The notes: generated by a model from the letters alone, not told the origin. Shown: positions 46,952 to 56,575, counted from the stretch's first letter. The stretch: 64,000 nt of DNA from Psychrosphaera sp. B3R10 (GCF_018861025.1 NZ_JAHKQH010000026.1:168250-232249), one strand, 5' to 3'. Program-made: numbers and translations.

Positions 46952-48250
46952 GTGGCTAAGTCAATCAGTACCAGAGATAAGTTAAATCATATAATAATCT
47001 TTAGGGAGGATAATGAGCTTGATGCCTTAGCCGTGTCGAAGATCTTAGATTACTTTCAACATGTTTTAGTAATAACAGACATCAATAAATTAATTGAACA
47101 AATGAAAGACTTAACGCCTAAAGTCATATTTTTTTCGTTTGAACACATCGAAACCACACTCCAACGCTACTATTCTTTGATAGATGACCTTAAAACAACC
47201 CCATGTTGTGAGCATAAGCTTGTGGTTCTTTGCAAAAAAAATGAGGAAGGAACTGCGTTTGCTGCCTACAACACACAGGTAATTGACGAATACCTTATCA
47301 GTCGTCCGCTTTATGAAAAAACACGGCCTATTCTATTAGCCAAACAACTACTACGCGAGCTCGGCGTTCATTTTACGACAAATGGCAGAATCCAATATCA
47401 ACTTACTAATCTAGAGCTTAAAAACGAACTTGTCGAAATAATTGAAGGGGCTTTGGATCGCAAACAGGCGTTTAAAACCGAATTAGAAAACAGCATAATA
47501 AAACTCGACTCAGCGATAACTGCTGCTCAGGAACGTTTTGAAAAAAATCAAAAAGCAGAGCTAAATTTAGACGATATAAAAAACTTGTTGAGTCAAATAA
47601 AGTCCAATGAGATCCGCCCTGAATTATTAGAATTGCAAAACAAAGCCCTGTCTTTGCTCAATGGTTTTGTAAAATCTACAACTTCTCTTGTCACAAAAAT
47701 GGATCCGAATAATGCATCAATAGATGAGGTTGAACGGGTCGAAAATACTGGCGACACCAGTCTAGAGCAAAACGAATTAAAACAAAGTACAGCACACCAT
47801 AAAGTTACAACCCCACCACTAAATGGCGAGCAAACAATCGATTTTGAGAAACGGCTTAGAGAGCTTCAAAGTCCGCAGAAAATAAGAGTCCTTTTAGTTG
47901 AAGATGACGAAATGTCACTAAATTTAAGTGCTAGATTATTTAAGAAATCGACCTTTAAATTTGATTATGCTGTAAGTGGCCGAGATGCCTTAAATAAACT
48001 AGATAACAATGAATACGATATTGTTTTTCTAGACATTAACCTTCCGGACTCTGATGGGTTATCTATCGCAGCGCAGCTAACAAATAGTAAATCAATAAAC
48101 GCTGACACATCTATAGTTGTACTTACCGGTAGCCACAGTAAATTGACAATTAGACGCGCAGGTCAAGTTGGCGCAAAAGCCTACTTAATAAAACCCCTTC
48201 GTGAATCGACGCTACGCGTGGCACTAGATAAATGCGGCTATGAATATTGA
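46952..48250 (+). CDS. Pseudoreceiver-receiver protein, right arm
   Basis: A 432-residue paralogue of the 40398-41747 product. The N-terminal receiver-like domain lacks the acceptor Asp (VIFFSFEHIET) but shares landmarks with the paralogue (LVVLCKKNEEG, RPLYEKTRP). A charged helical linker follows, then a complete receiver with EDDE, Asp361 in IVFLDINLPDSDG and Lys in LIKP. It starts at GTG, with CAGGAA a short way upstream. No output domain is present, so it probably acts by protein contact or as a phosphate sink. Confidence 0.82.
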   Translation: MAKSISTRDKLNHIIIFREDNELDALAVSKILDYFQHVLVITDINKLIEQMKDLTPKVIFFSFEHIETTLQRYYSLIDDLKTTPCCEHKLVVLCKKNEEGTAFAAYNTQVIDEYLISRPLYEKTRPILLAKQLLRELGVHFTTNGRIQYQLTNLELKNELVEIIEGALDRKQAFKTELENSIIKLDSAITAAQERFEKNQKAELNLDDIKNLLSQIKSNEIRPELLELQNKALSLLNGFVKSTTSLVTKMDPNNASIDEVERVENTGDTSLEQNELKQSTAHHKVTTPPLNGEQTIDFEKRLRELQSPQKIRVLLVEDDEMSLNLSARLFKKSTFKFDYAVSGRDALNKLDNNEYDIVFLDINLPDSDGLSIAAQLTNSKSINADTSIVVLTGSHSKLTIRRAGQVGAKAYLIKPLRESTLRVALDKCGYEY

Positions 48251-48289
48251 CCATAGGGAAATTGTCTAAACCACACAAAATAAAAACGC

Positions 48290-49228
48290 CTATTCTTCTA
48301 TAGCCCCGATTGCACGATTTTTTAATTTTGCCCCCTGGCAGCTTAAAAATGCTTTTTCGATTATCTCGGCTGATGTATCGCAGTTATTACTGTTTATTGC
48401 TAAACCCACGCTACAGTCCACTACCACATTAACTGTTTCACCATTTTGGTCTGTGATCATGTAATTATCGTCAATCGTTTTCAGCTGGCTTTTGGCCGCA
48501 GAAATAGCATCTTGAATTGTCTGCGAATTAGGAAACATAGTCACAAATTCATTGCCATCGTAGCGCGCAATAAAGTCCGACGCTCGGCTAAATAGTCGTA
48601 ACCTGTTGGCGATGAGAGACAAAATGTCATCTCCAGCCTGATGTCCATGTTTTTCATTTATTTGGGGAATATTATTAATTTTCAAATAACAAACACTAAA
48701 TTTTGTGTTGTAACGTACACCGCAATTTATCATCACATCTAGTTTTTCAATTAATGCTTCACGGTTATATAACTTGGTCAGAAAATCATGTTTGGCAGAA
48801 CGCTGTAAACTTTTACTGGTTTTAACTCTTAAAATAGAAAATCGAATAACACGTAACAGCAACGACGCGGTTAGCTCTGATTTAGGAATAAAGTCTTGAG
48901 CTCCGTAATTAATAAATTCTTCACCAGTGGAGTCGGCCTCAGCACCCGAAACAACAACTATGGGAATTGCGTCAATTAATGAGCTTATTTTAATGATAGT
49001 GTCGAGCCCTCTAGAATCGGGGACATTTAAGTCGACAAGTACAATCTCAGGGGTAAAGTTAACAAGCCCGGTTAACAACGCTTCCAAAGAATCAAACACA
49101 ACTAAAGTATGACTTTGAAAAACATCGGTATTGAGTGCTTTTCTAATTACCGTTGCGGAAAACGCATCATCTTCTAAAAGGTAAATTAAAAAGCCTTGAG
49201 TCGTCTCTGCGGTTAACTTCTTTTCCAT
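48290..49228 (-). CDS. REC-GGDEF protein with degenerate active site
   Basis: About 312 residues. The receiver domain has Asp66 in VLVDLNVPDSRG. The GGDEF-family domain (about 150-310) reads DGNEF at 224-228 where GGDEF is expected, so the catalytic Asp is Asn. The inhibitory-site motif RxxD is intact (RASD at 215-218, five residues earlier). It is therefore probably not a cyclase but a c-di-GMP receptor, although this is inference. I start at the ATG at 49228, preceded by GGAAGG. It is convergent with the right arm. Confidence 0.85.
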   Translation of the reverse strand: MEKKLTAETTQGFLIYLLEDDAFSATVIRKALNTDVFQSHTLVVFDSLEALLTGLVNFTPEIVLVDLNVPDSRGLDTIIKISSLIDAIPIVVVSGAEADSTGEEFINYGAQDFIPKSELTASLLLRVIRFSILRVKTSKSLQRSAKHDFLTKLYNREALIEKLDVMINCGVRYNTKFSVCYLKINNIPQINEKHGHQAGDDILSLIANRLRLFSRASDFIARYDGNEFVTMFPNSQTIQDAISAAKSQLKTIDDNYMITDQNGETVNVVVDCSVGLAINSNNCDTSAEIIEKAFLSCQGAKLKNRAIGAIEE

Positions 49229-49393
49229 TACCAACCCTTCCTTTGTTGTAATGTTTTACCAGTTTGAATGACCAACCATAACACCTAACGGAGCTTTTTA
49301 AGTAATACTTTGACGGAATGAAGGGGTTAATCTTCATTCCTAACAACCTTTATTTAATTTTCACCTGTTAAGCGTTAATGGAATTTGGCGTTA

Positions 49394-51049
49394 CTACATA
49401 TTTGGATAATTTGGACCACCGCCACCTTCTGGTGTAACCCAAATTATATTTTGTGAGGGATCTTTAATGTCACAAGTCTTACAATGGACACAGTTTTGGC
49501 TGTTGATTTGTAGACGTTTTTCGTTTGACTCTTCAACGATCTCATAGACACCTGCAGGGCAATAGCGCTGCGCTGGTTCATCGAACACGTTTAAATTGAC
49601 TTTAATCGGTATATCTTTGTCAATAAGTTGTAAATGAACAGGTTGCCCTTCTTCATGATTCGTATTTGACAAAAATACCGAAGACAATTTGTCAAAACTC
49701 AACTTTCCGTCAGGTTTAGGATAGTGAATTGGATCACATTTGGCTGCCGGTTTCATTGTCGCATAATCAGGCGTTTCATCTTTAAAGGTAAACGGCATTT
49801 TGCCGCCAAATAGATTTTGATCTAACGTGTTATACGCTCCGCCAAAAATGGTCCCTAATTTGTGCAGCGCGCCACCAAAGTTTTTAGCGCTTTCCAGTTC
49901 TTGATATAACCAACTCTGTTCAAATGATGTTTGATACTGAACTAAGTCAGATTGCCCTTCATCGCCTGCTAACAAAGCGTCGACAATAGTATCTGCTGCG
50001 ATCATTGCAGACTTCATAGCGGCATGATTACCTTTGATCTTCGCAAAATTTAATGTCCCTGCATTGCAGCCGACCAAGAAGCCGCCCGGCATCGTCATTT
50101 TAGGCAAGGAATAAAGTCCGCCTTTGGCGATAGCGCGCGCACCGTATGAGATCCGTTTACCATTTGCTAAATATTTAGCATATACCGGATGATGTTTCAT
50201 TCTTTGGAATTCATCAAATGGACTCATATGTGGATTTGAATAGTTCAAATCAACAATTAATCCACAGACAACTTGATTATTATCGGCATGGTAAAGATAG
50301 CCACCACCATTCGACTCACTCGATAATGGCCAACCAGCGGTATGTATCACTAAACCTTCTTGATGAACCTCTGGAGAGACTTCCCAGAGCTCTTTGAAGC
50401 CTAATCCGAAGTGTTGAGGCGATGAATCACGGTCGAGTTCAAATTTAGAAATTAATTCTTTGCCTAAATGACCTCTAGCACCTTCGGCAAAAATAGTATA
50501 TTTTGCTTTCAGTTCCATACCAGGCATAAATGAATCTTTTTGTTGCCCTTCTTCATTTAGCCCCATATCTCCGGTTTGAATACCAACGACTGCACCGTCT
50601 TTATATAAAACACGCGATGCGGCAAACCCTGGGAATATTTCAACACCTAATTGTTCCGCTTGTTCTGCCAACCAACGGCATACATTGCCCATAGAGACAA
50701 TATAATTACCATCGTTGTGCATAGTTTTTGGGAAAGCAAAGCTAGGAACCGTGTTTGAGCCGGTTTCATTACGTAAAAAGTAGACTTCATCGTGGCTCAC
50801 TTTAGTTATAAGCGGTGCGTCTTTTTCAGACCAATCAGGGATAAGTTCGTTAAGTGCTTTAGGTTCAAAAACGGCACCAGATAACACATGAGCGCCAACT
50901 TCAGAGCCTTTTTCAACAACACAAACCAATAATTCTTGCTCATTTTCCTGAGCCTTTTGCATTATTCGAATAGCCGCAGATAAACCCGCTGGTCCAGCGC
51001 CAACAATGACTACATCAAAATCCATAGATTCGCGTTCGATTTCAGACAA
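49394..51049 (-). CDS. Electron transfer flavoprotein-ubiquinone oxidoreductase
   Basis: A 551-residue membrane-associated flavoprotein that passes electrons from ETF to ubiquinone during fatty-acid and amino-acid oxidation. The FAD-binding motif VVIVGAGPAGLSAAI lies at the N-terminus. A second flavin-region motif is GGFLVGCNAGTLNFAKIKG. The C-terminal 4Fe-4S ligands are in RYCPAGVY and NCVHCKTCDIKDP. Length matches the family. The ETF subunit genes are not in the window. Confidence 0.95.
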   Translation of the reverse strand: MSEIERESMDFDVVIVGAGPAGLSAAIRIMQKAQENEQELLVCVVEKGSEVGAHVLSGAVFEPKALNELIPDWSEKDAPLITKVSHDEVYFLRNETGSNTVPSFAFPKTMHNDGNYIVSMGNVCRWLAEQAEQLGVEIFPGFAASRVLYKDGAVVGIQTGDMGLNEEGQQKDSFMPGMELKAKYTIFAEGARGHLGKELISKFELDRDSSPQHFGLGFKELWEVSPEVHQEGLVIHTAGWPLSSESNGGGYLYHADNNQVVCGLIVDLNYSNPHMSPFDEFQRMKHHPVYAKYLANGKRISYGARAIAKGGLYSLPKMTMPGGFLVGCNAGTLNFAKIKGNHAAMKSAMIAADTIVDALLAGDEGQSDLVQYQTSFEQSWLYQELESAKNFGGALHKLGTIFGGAYNTLDQNLFGGKMPFTFKDETPDYATMKPAAKCDPIHYPKPDGKLSFDKLSSVFLSNTNHEEGQPVHLQLIDKDIPIKVNLNVFDEPAQRYCPAGVYEIVEESNEKRLQINSQNCVHCKTCDIKDPSQNIIWVTPEGGGGPNYPNM

Positions 51050-51260
51050 AATACTCTCCCGTTATTTTTATAATTTTTTCGGTGCCATGTATCAGTTTAT
51101 TTATAGTAGGGATTTGCTTAGTTTTAAAGCTGAACAGGCTATTTAAATCGATTCTACCTTACCTTTACGTAAACTGCATTTACTAGACTTATTTTTGAAA
51201 TTGAGTAAAAAAATAATTCGGAATGAATTTTTGACAAAATTGCCTATCGAATATGTTTGC

Positions 51261-54200
51261 TCACTTATCGCGCGCGAATATCGCTTTAGCCAAATATGCG
51301 TACCGCCGTAACATGATAAGTAGCACCAACCACAAGTAGTCATCAAGTGCGCCAGATGATTTTTCAGTGCTTTTATCTTTATTGCTATTAGAAGTTTCAA
51401 CGTTACCAATCGGTTCATCCGTTGAAATGGAGTACGTTTTTTGCCAACCTTCCTTAAAATGAAAAGTACCCTCGAATCGAATTATTTTGCCAAGCATGCT
51501 TTCGTCGACAGTTAAAACTGAAGCGCCGCTCGCAACTACTACATCATCTGCATACCAAGTGTAATCATCGAAATTATACGTTTCGTTATATTGTCGAAGC
51601 CGGTCAAATGTATTTATAACGCCGTTAATGCTGATAATTGAGCCCGCAATAACTTCAAAGTCATCGCTATGATAGTTTAAAACCTGTAGCCTAGTATTAT
51701 GAAAAATCGGATCTTCCTGGGGAACTATTTCAACAGATATTAGATACTGATAAACCAAACTCTCTGTTTTAATTTCTACAGAAAAATTATCTTCTCCGAA
51801 AAAATTTGGTTTTGGTCGATAAGTAATTTCCCAGTTGCCATTATTATTGTCATACATCGCAACACCTGACATAGGAGAATTAATGATAAGGAGTTCACTG
51901 GAATTGGCACTTACCTGAGGCAACAAAAAGGACGAATTTCCGCTATCTTCGGTAACAGTCAGGTTGAAATTTTCTTTTTTAAATTCGATCGGTTGACTAA
52001 AGTCAACACTGTGCAATGTGACGCCATGCAACGAACTCGTCATTATTTCGACTTTGTTATTATCTATCTTATTAAATTGGTTTCCACTCGAATCACTAAA
52101 GTAATTATATGCCGATCTTTTATCTGGGATCATATCTTCTGACATGTTTAACATAAAACTATCTGCATCAACCAAATCACTAGTGGCATTACCGTTTATG
52201 TCAAATGATTTGAGCTGAAATGTCGGGCGCCCCAGTATTCCGCCATCAATAATGACATAAAATTGGTGCTGATCTATCATCCATATCGACTTGGGCAATA
52301 CATCGTTTTCTAACAAACGTATACCTTCCTCAGCAAAATCAAATTGTACCTGACCTTTTTCATTCAGTTTAGCGATGAACCCTGTCGAATTGACTTCATA
52401 TTTGCCATATTCGTCAAATACACCTGTTATATAAATATTATTAGCACTATCAGGAGTGAAAGAAAGCCCTGTAACACTTGTATCGTGCTTAAATTCAGCC
52501 ACCCCATTGTTGCCAAACTCAGTAATGAAATTACCGTTGGCATCTAGCTTAAATAAAGTTAAAAAACTGGGAACAGCGGGCGATTCAACCGTCACCATTA
52601 TTAGAGTTTCATTTTTTTCAGTTCGCAAAACCTTTAAATTGCTAGTGTCATATCCAATATTTCCGAAATTATCATCCCAAGTAAAAATGACTAGTCCATT
52701 CTGACCAAAATTGACGTCAAGCGAACCGTTTTCATCTAGCCGTAAAATAATAACGTCTTGCTGACCCCGATAAGCTGCAGTTTTGTCTATTAGGAATACA
52801 TCAACTCCACCGTCAATATTTGGTTCTATCCAGCTAATTTTTAAAACAGAGTACCCTTCGACTTTAAGGTAATTATTTTTACCCTCAAGAAAATTTGTAT
52901 CCAGCTTTCCAAATTGGTTATAGCGATAAATAGCAGAATTGCGATACGTCCAAATATTATTATTACCATCAATTACATAGGGTTTATTTAACGGTAAATC
53001 GGACTTTGTGCTTAAGTCACTTCCTTGGGAAAATGCGTTGTCTAACTGACCATTTATATCGAGCATAAAAAAACGTTGATTATCGGTATAAACGAGTCTT
53101 CTTCCATCACTAAATGATTCAAAGGATACAGGATTACCTTGACCGTATAAATTATCAATATAGTATAAGTTTGTATTAAACGAAGCGGGTTGAGTAGGAG
53201 ATGTTTGTACTCCAGCTGGCGACAAATAGCGGAAGTATGTGTTTCTTGGATTTTCCCCCTTGTAAGTAAATAAAAGACCACCGTCTTTTGCATATTCAGC
53301 ATTTCCACCAAAGAAATAATTTACGTCACCTTTTATCCAAAACACACCTTTTGTACCAAATGTTAAGTCGATCGCCTTATCTTTAAGTTTAAATATCATT
53401 AAGGATTTGTCATATTCTACATTTTTGCGTTTTACTTCGGCAATTACAAACTGCTCGCCGTTAACAATGTCTGTTGCAAATTCAGTTCTAAAATGAAACT
53501 TATCTTCTTCAAATTCACTAAATACATCTGCACTGTAATTTTTTAAATCAATGTCGCCTAACAGATCACCATCAATATTTATGTACCACACACCTTGGAC
53601 GCTGTTTATTGCATGATAAGTCTTACCTGCGTCTGTTTTTAACGCGCTCGTTCTTACCCCGATGTGGTTTTGTTTTGAACCTGATAATTTATCGCCGTCA
53701 GAAATATAAAAATTACTAGCAAACGACTTCATGCCGTCATCAGCAAAAGTCCTATCAATAGAGCCATCTTGGTTTATACGTATAAATGTTGTATCACCAA
53801 ATCCCAAACTGACACCGAGCAAGACTTGATTATTAGTAGAACCAGTAATAAATGTTTTAACAAAGTAGCCCAAGCTGTATCTGTGAGTATAAAACAACCT
53901 CATAGACCAACCTGTTTTACCAAAATATTTGTCTGCTGTGCCGTCACTAGAAAATTTAAATAAGTGAACTTGCCGTTTTTCAACATCATAGCCTTCTAAA
54001 CCAGTCAACAATGAAATATATATATCCCCTCCCTCATCAACAAAGATACTGCCTAATTGATTCCCCAACGGTTGGAAAAAAGCACTGTCTACAAATTCAA
54101 TCGAAGCTTCGCCATTAACTCCGAAGGACTTATTTTGCGCTCCTGAATGGCTAAACTTTCTTATTTCTAATTTATTGTCATCTAAAAAAGCCAACAGGAA

Positions 54201-54359
54201 ACCATCAGAAATTTTTATTCTGAGGTCAGAATCAGTGTCGTTACGGACGATAGGCGATGAAAGCTGAGCATTAAACTCAACTTTTGTCATTGGAACTGCT
54301 GCGTGGGATAAGTTGGTAAAATCTAAAATAAGCAGTAAAAATATCAACGTCCGTGTCAT
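51261..54359 (-). CDS. Large exported protein with delta-60-type repeats
   Basis: A 1032-residue exported protein with signal peptide (LIFLLLILDFTNLSHA). Residues about 40-760 contain repeats of the delta-60 or beta-propeller type, each with an F-G-x-x-G landmark (FGVNGEASIEF, YFGKTGW, TFADDGMKSF, TFGTKGVF, NFGQNGLVIF, EFGNNGVAEF). Beta-sandwich modules follow (about 790-990: FNLTVTEDSGNSSF and PKPNFFGEDNFSVEI, cadherin/Ig-like). The C-terminus is a Ser/Lys-rich spacer, one hydrophobic helix (DDYLWLVLLIML) and basic residues, which resembles a cleavable C-terminal sorting signal. The start is taken at the ATG at 54359. The function is unknown. Confidence 0.75.
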   Translation of the reverse strand: MTRTLIFLLLILDFTNLSHAAVPMTKVEFNAQLSSPIVRNDTDSDLRIKISDGFLLAFLDDNKLEIRKFSHSGAQNKSFGVNGEASIEFVDSAFFQPLGNQLGSIFVDEGGDIYISLLTGLEGYDVEKRQVHLFKFSSDGTADKYFGKTGWSMRLFYTHRYSLGYFVKTFITGSTNNQVLLGVSLGFGDTTFIRINQDGSIDRTFADDGMKSFASNFYISDGDKLSGSKQNHIGVRTSALKTDAGKTYHAINSVQGVWYINIDGDLLGDIDLKNYSADVFSEFEEDKFHFRTEFATDIVNGEQFVIAEVKRKNVEYDKSLMIFKLKDKAIDLTFGTKGVFWIKGDVNYFFGGNAEYAKDGGLLFTYKGENPRNTYFRYLSPAGVQTSPTQPASFNTNLYYIDNLYGQGNPVSFESFSDGRRLVYTDNQRFFMLDINGQLDNAFSQGSDLSTKSDLPLNKPYVIDGNNNIWTYRNSAIYRYNQFGKLDTNFLEGKNNYLKVEGYSVLKISWIEPNIDGGVDVFLIDKTAAYRGQQDVIILRLDENGSLDVNFGQNGLVIFTWDDNFGNIGYDTSNLKVLRTEKNETLIMVTVESPAVPSFLTLFKLDANGNFITEFGNNGVAEFKHDTSVTGLSFTPDSANNIYITGVFDEYGKYEVNSTGFIAKLNEKGQVQFDFAEEGIRLLENDVLPKSIWMIDQHQFYVIIDGGILGRPTFQLKSFDINGNATSDLVDADSFMLNMSEDMIPDKRSAYNYFSDSSGNQFNKIDNNKVEIMTSSLHGVTLHSVDFSQPIEFKKENFNLTVTEDSGNSSFLLPQVSANSSELLIINSPMSGVAMYDNNNGNWEITYRPKPNFFGEDNFSVEIKTESLVYQYLISVEIVPQEDPIFHNTRLQVLNYHSDDFEVIAGSIISINGVINTFDRLRQYNETYNFDDYTWYADDVVVASGASVLTVDESMLGKIIRFEGTFHFKEGWQKTYSISTDEPIGNVETSNSNKDKSTEKSSGALDDYLWLVLLIMLRRYAYLAKAIFARDK

Positions 54360-55196
54360 AAAAATAGAACCTAATTGTAAAAATAGAATACGCAAACTAC
54401 TTAATTAAATTAAGGTCGTCAATAGCATAGAGGGTTTTAACTATTATCGAAAAATCCCTAAAACAATTACAGTTAATCGCTACCTAAACACATAACCGAA
54501 GGCCCAAATTCGGTGGATGTCTGGTTTAATTTTCAGACTTAAAATTACATGGGTGTCTGCTTAAACTCAGGCTTCAACTCACATGGGTGTCTACTTAAAA
54601 ATGCATGGGGGCCTGGTTAAATTTGTGTGGGTGTCTACTTAAACTTATCTGCTTTAACTTGTGTTTAATTTGGGTGGGTGTCTGGTTAATTTTGTGTGGG
54701 AGCCTGCTTATACTCGTGCTTAATTTTGTGTGGGTGTCTGGTTAATTTTGAATGGCTGTCTGGTTAAATTTGTATGGGAGCCTGCTTATACTCGTGCTTA
54801 ATTTTGGGTGGGTGTCTGTTTAATTTTGTGTGGGTGTCTGGTTAAAATTAAACTTATGCTTAAACTTGTGATTAATTTGGTGGAGGGTCAGCTTATTTTA
54901 GGCCGTTTAAATTTTTGCAAAAAATTTATGACTGTCGTGCTAATGCGTCTCCAACTAAGATACCTGACATATCGCTATACTAAGGTATTTCCAAAGTTGC
55001 AGACCGTTCATTTGTGCTAACAATAATTTGATTTAAGGAATTTACTTTAAAAAACGTGTCTTTTTGTACTCGTTATTAAATGACACAATGATGCGATAGT
55101 TTGAGAAAGCACTAACTATAGGAAGCGAAATTGCTTCACCCCCTATTCAGTTAGACAACGGCTAAATAATCAGCCGATCAACTAATTGTGGTAATT
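54360..55196. other. Long intergenic region dominated by a degenerate repeat array
   Basis: About 840 bases. The centre (54511-54900) is a degenerate array of GGGTGTCTGGTTAA-type units. The right part (54900-55190) holds no recognisable element. A short plus-strand frame (54808-55020) runs through the array and is not credible as a gene. Confidence 0.6.
54511..54900 (+). repeat. Degenerate array of about 13 GTGGGTGTCTGGTTAA units
   Basis: Units begin near 54511, 54548, 54582, 54604, 54625, 54672, 54694, 54728, 54751, 54772, 54806, 54829 and 54879. The core is TGGGTGTCTGGTTAA or the variant TGGGAGCCTGCTTATA. Spacing is irregular, 20-50 bases. A longer 78-bp unit is duplicated: GGGAGCCTGCTTATACTCGT occurs at 54699 and 54777. 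The core reversed (GACACCCAC) also occurs at the right end of the window. It could be a REP-type element or the footprint of slippage. Confidence 0.75.
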
Positions 55197-55502
55197 CTAG
55201 TTACCACCACCAACTGGACCTTTAAGGGCGCCAACTTGGTTTTGCAATACTTCATCTAAAACGGTTTTAGTGCGTGAACGTGCTTGACGTTGTTTCTTCG
55301 TTGTACATTTCATTTTAGAGATACGTGAACCGGTAGGTGCTTCACTACGACACTTTATATCAGCTTTAGCTTGCTTTAATTTTTCTTCTTGTGTCATATT
55401 TTGAGCAACTTCTTTACTCGTAGTCGCTTTATCAGCCGTCGATTTACAACCAACTGCAGTTACTACCATAAGCGAAATAAAAACTAATTTTAATGTTTTC
55501 AT
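55197..55502 (-). CDS. Small lipoprotein of unknown function
   Basis: A 101-residue lipoprotein with lipobox VTAVGC. The mature part is a Lys/Gln/Glu-rich helix, then two cysteines (DIKCRSEAPTGSRISKMKC) and a basic segment, ending GPVGGGN. The ATG at 55502 has AAGGA 7 bases upstream, so I prefer it to the longer frame from 55559. It stands alone. Confidence 0.7.
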   Translation of the reverse strand: MKTLKLVFISLMVVTAVGCKSTADKATTSKEVAQNMTQEEKLKQAKADIKCRSEAPTGSRISKMKCTTKKQRQARSRTKTVLDEVLQNQVGALKGPVGGGN

Positions 55503-56073
55503 AATTGTTCCTTTTAAATTGTGTCCATAAACTTGGATTAACGTTGTATTAGTTAGCAATTCTAAAACATTAAGATGCAGTAGTACATTTGCCGAACTTG
55601 CCTTGTTATAACAAACTTAATGACCATGTTACAAGAATTTAGCGTCGATTTTAAAGTCATCGTTTTTTTAGGCACAAGCTCTTTTTTACCGTCTAATTCA
55701 CGTTAACTCACCCGATAAAAATTTAGAGTTTACCCGTATAAAAAAACGATAAACAGCTAGAGTAGCTAACCCGCCTAGCGCTAACGTATTTTTATATGTT
55801 AATAAACACCAAGAAGTACTTTACAAAACATCTAAATATGTCAGCCGAAAACATTTTGTAAAACCGCTATATGGAAACTATTCATTACAGCATCAAAAAA
55901 TACGTTCAAATGAATTTTTTTAACTAATCGCGTAAATGTAGTGTGTTATTCCAATTACGTGCGTTAACTTAGCTATACACTTTAGCAAAAAATCAAAAAC
56001 ACCTATATTGAGCAAAATTTGCACTTAGTTTTAAAACATTTATGATGCGCAAAATTTTTTAGAGGATACAAAA
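55503..56073. other. Intergenic promoter region
   Basis: About 570 AT-rich bases between divergent genes. I see no gene, strong hairpin or repeat. Confidence 0.5.
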
Positions 56074-56451
56074 TTGAAAAGTGTATTAACAATTGTTTTA
56101 CTTGCAACTATGTTTGCGCCGACGTATGTAAAAGCTAACGACGGTTTAGCTGAAACAATTTGTAGTTATATCGAAGTTGATAATAAATCACGTTTACGTA
56201 AAGTTTTGAAAGCAAACAACATACGGATCAGAAACATCTATGACTCTGTTTTGTGTGACGGTCAAACAATGTTACGTTTTGCAATTACGAGCGAAGCGAA
56301 TTCTGTTGGTGGATTTATCGTTTCAAAATTACCTGTTGTTGCGTTAAACACTCCAGAATCAAATGGCAAAACACTTGTTCAATGGGCTGACGAATTTGGT
56401 CACAGTGCTTCTCCAGTCGTTGCAATTGCTCGAGACAGAATGGGCGAATAA
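56074..56451 (+). CDS. DUF3718-type exported protein
   Basis: A 125-residue exported protein with signal peptide (LLATMFAPTYVKA) and two cysteines (ICSYI, VLCDG) likely to form a disulfide. The layout (LAETICSYIEVDNKSRLRKVL) matches the DUF3718 family known from Alteromonadales and Vibrionales; its function is not known. The best start is a TTG with AGAGGA 8 bases upstream. No ATG gives a full signal peptide. Confidence 0.7.
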   Translation: MKSVLTIVLLATMFAPTYVKANDGLAETICSYIEVDNKSRLRKVLKANNIRIRNIYDSVLCDGQTMLRFAITSEANSVGGFIVSKLPVVALNTPESNGKTLVQWADEFGHSASPVVAIARDRMGE

Positions 56452-56523
56452 TTGCTTATATTTCAAAGATCAGATTTTTCGTTAACTTTTAGAGTTAACC
56501 AAATCGCTCTTTTATAAAGCAAA

Positions 56524-56560
56524 AAAAATGGCGTTACACTTAAGTGTTAACGCCATTTTT
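56524..56560. terminator. Bidirectional terminator
   Basis: AAAAATGGCGTTA pairs with TAACGCCATTTTT, with inner CACTT/AAGTG. It lies between the convergent DUF3718 gene and the fdx end of the isc operon. Confidence 0.88.
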
Positions 56561-56575
56561 GTTTCAGACAAAAAA

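Noticed and set aside
42083..48250. Considered the relay locus as an H-NOX/NO-sensing (Hno) circuit
   Set aside because: No H-NOX gene or heme-binding motif is present, and the hybrid kinase sensor region is PAS-like.
54511..54900. Possible CRISPR array
   Set aside because: Repeat units are degenerate, spacing is irregular and there are no cas genes in the window.
54808..55020. Open frame of 70 codons at the end of the repeat array
   Set aside because: It begins inside the repeats and its residues reflect repeat composition; no start site is seen.
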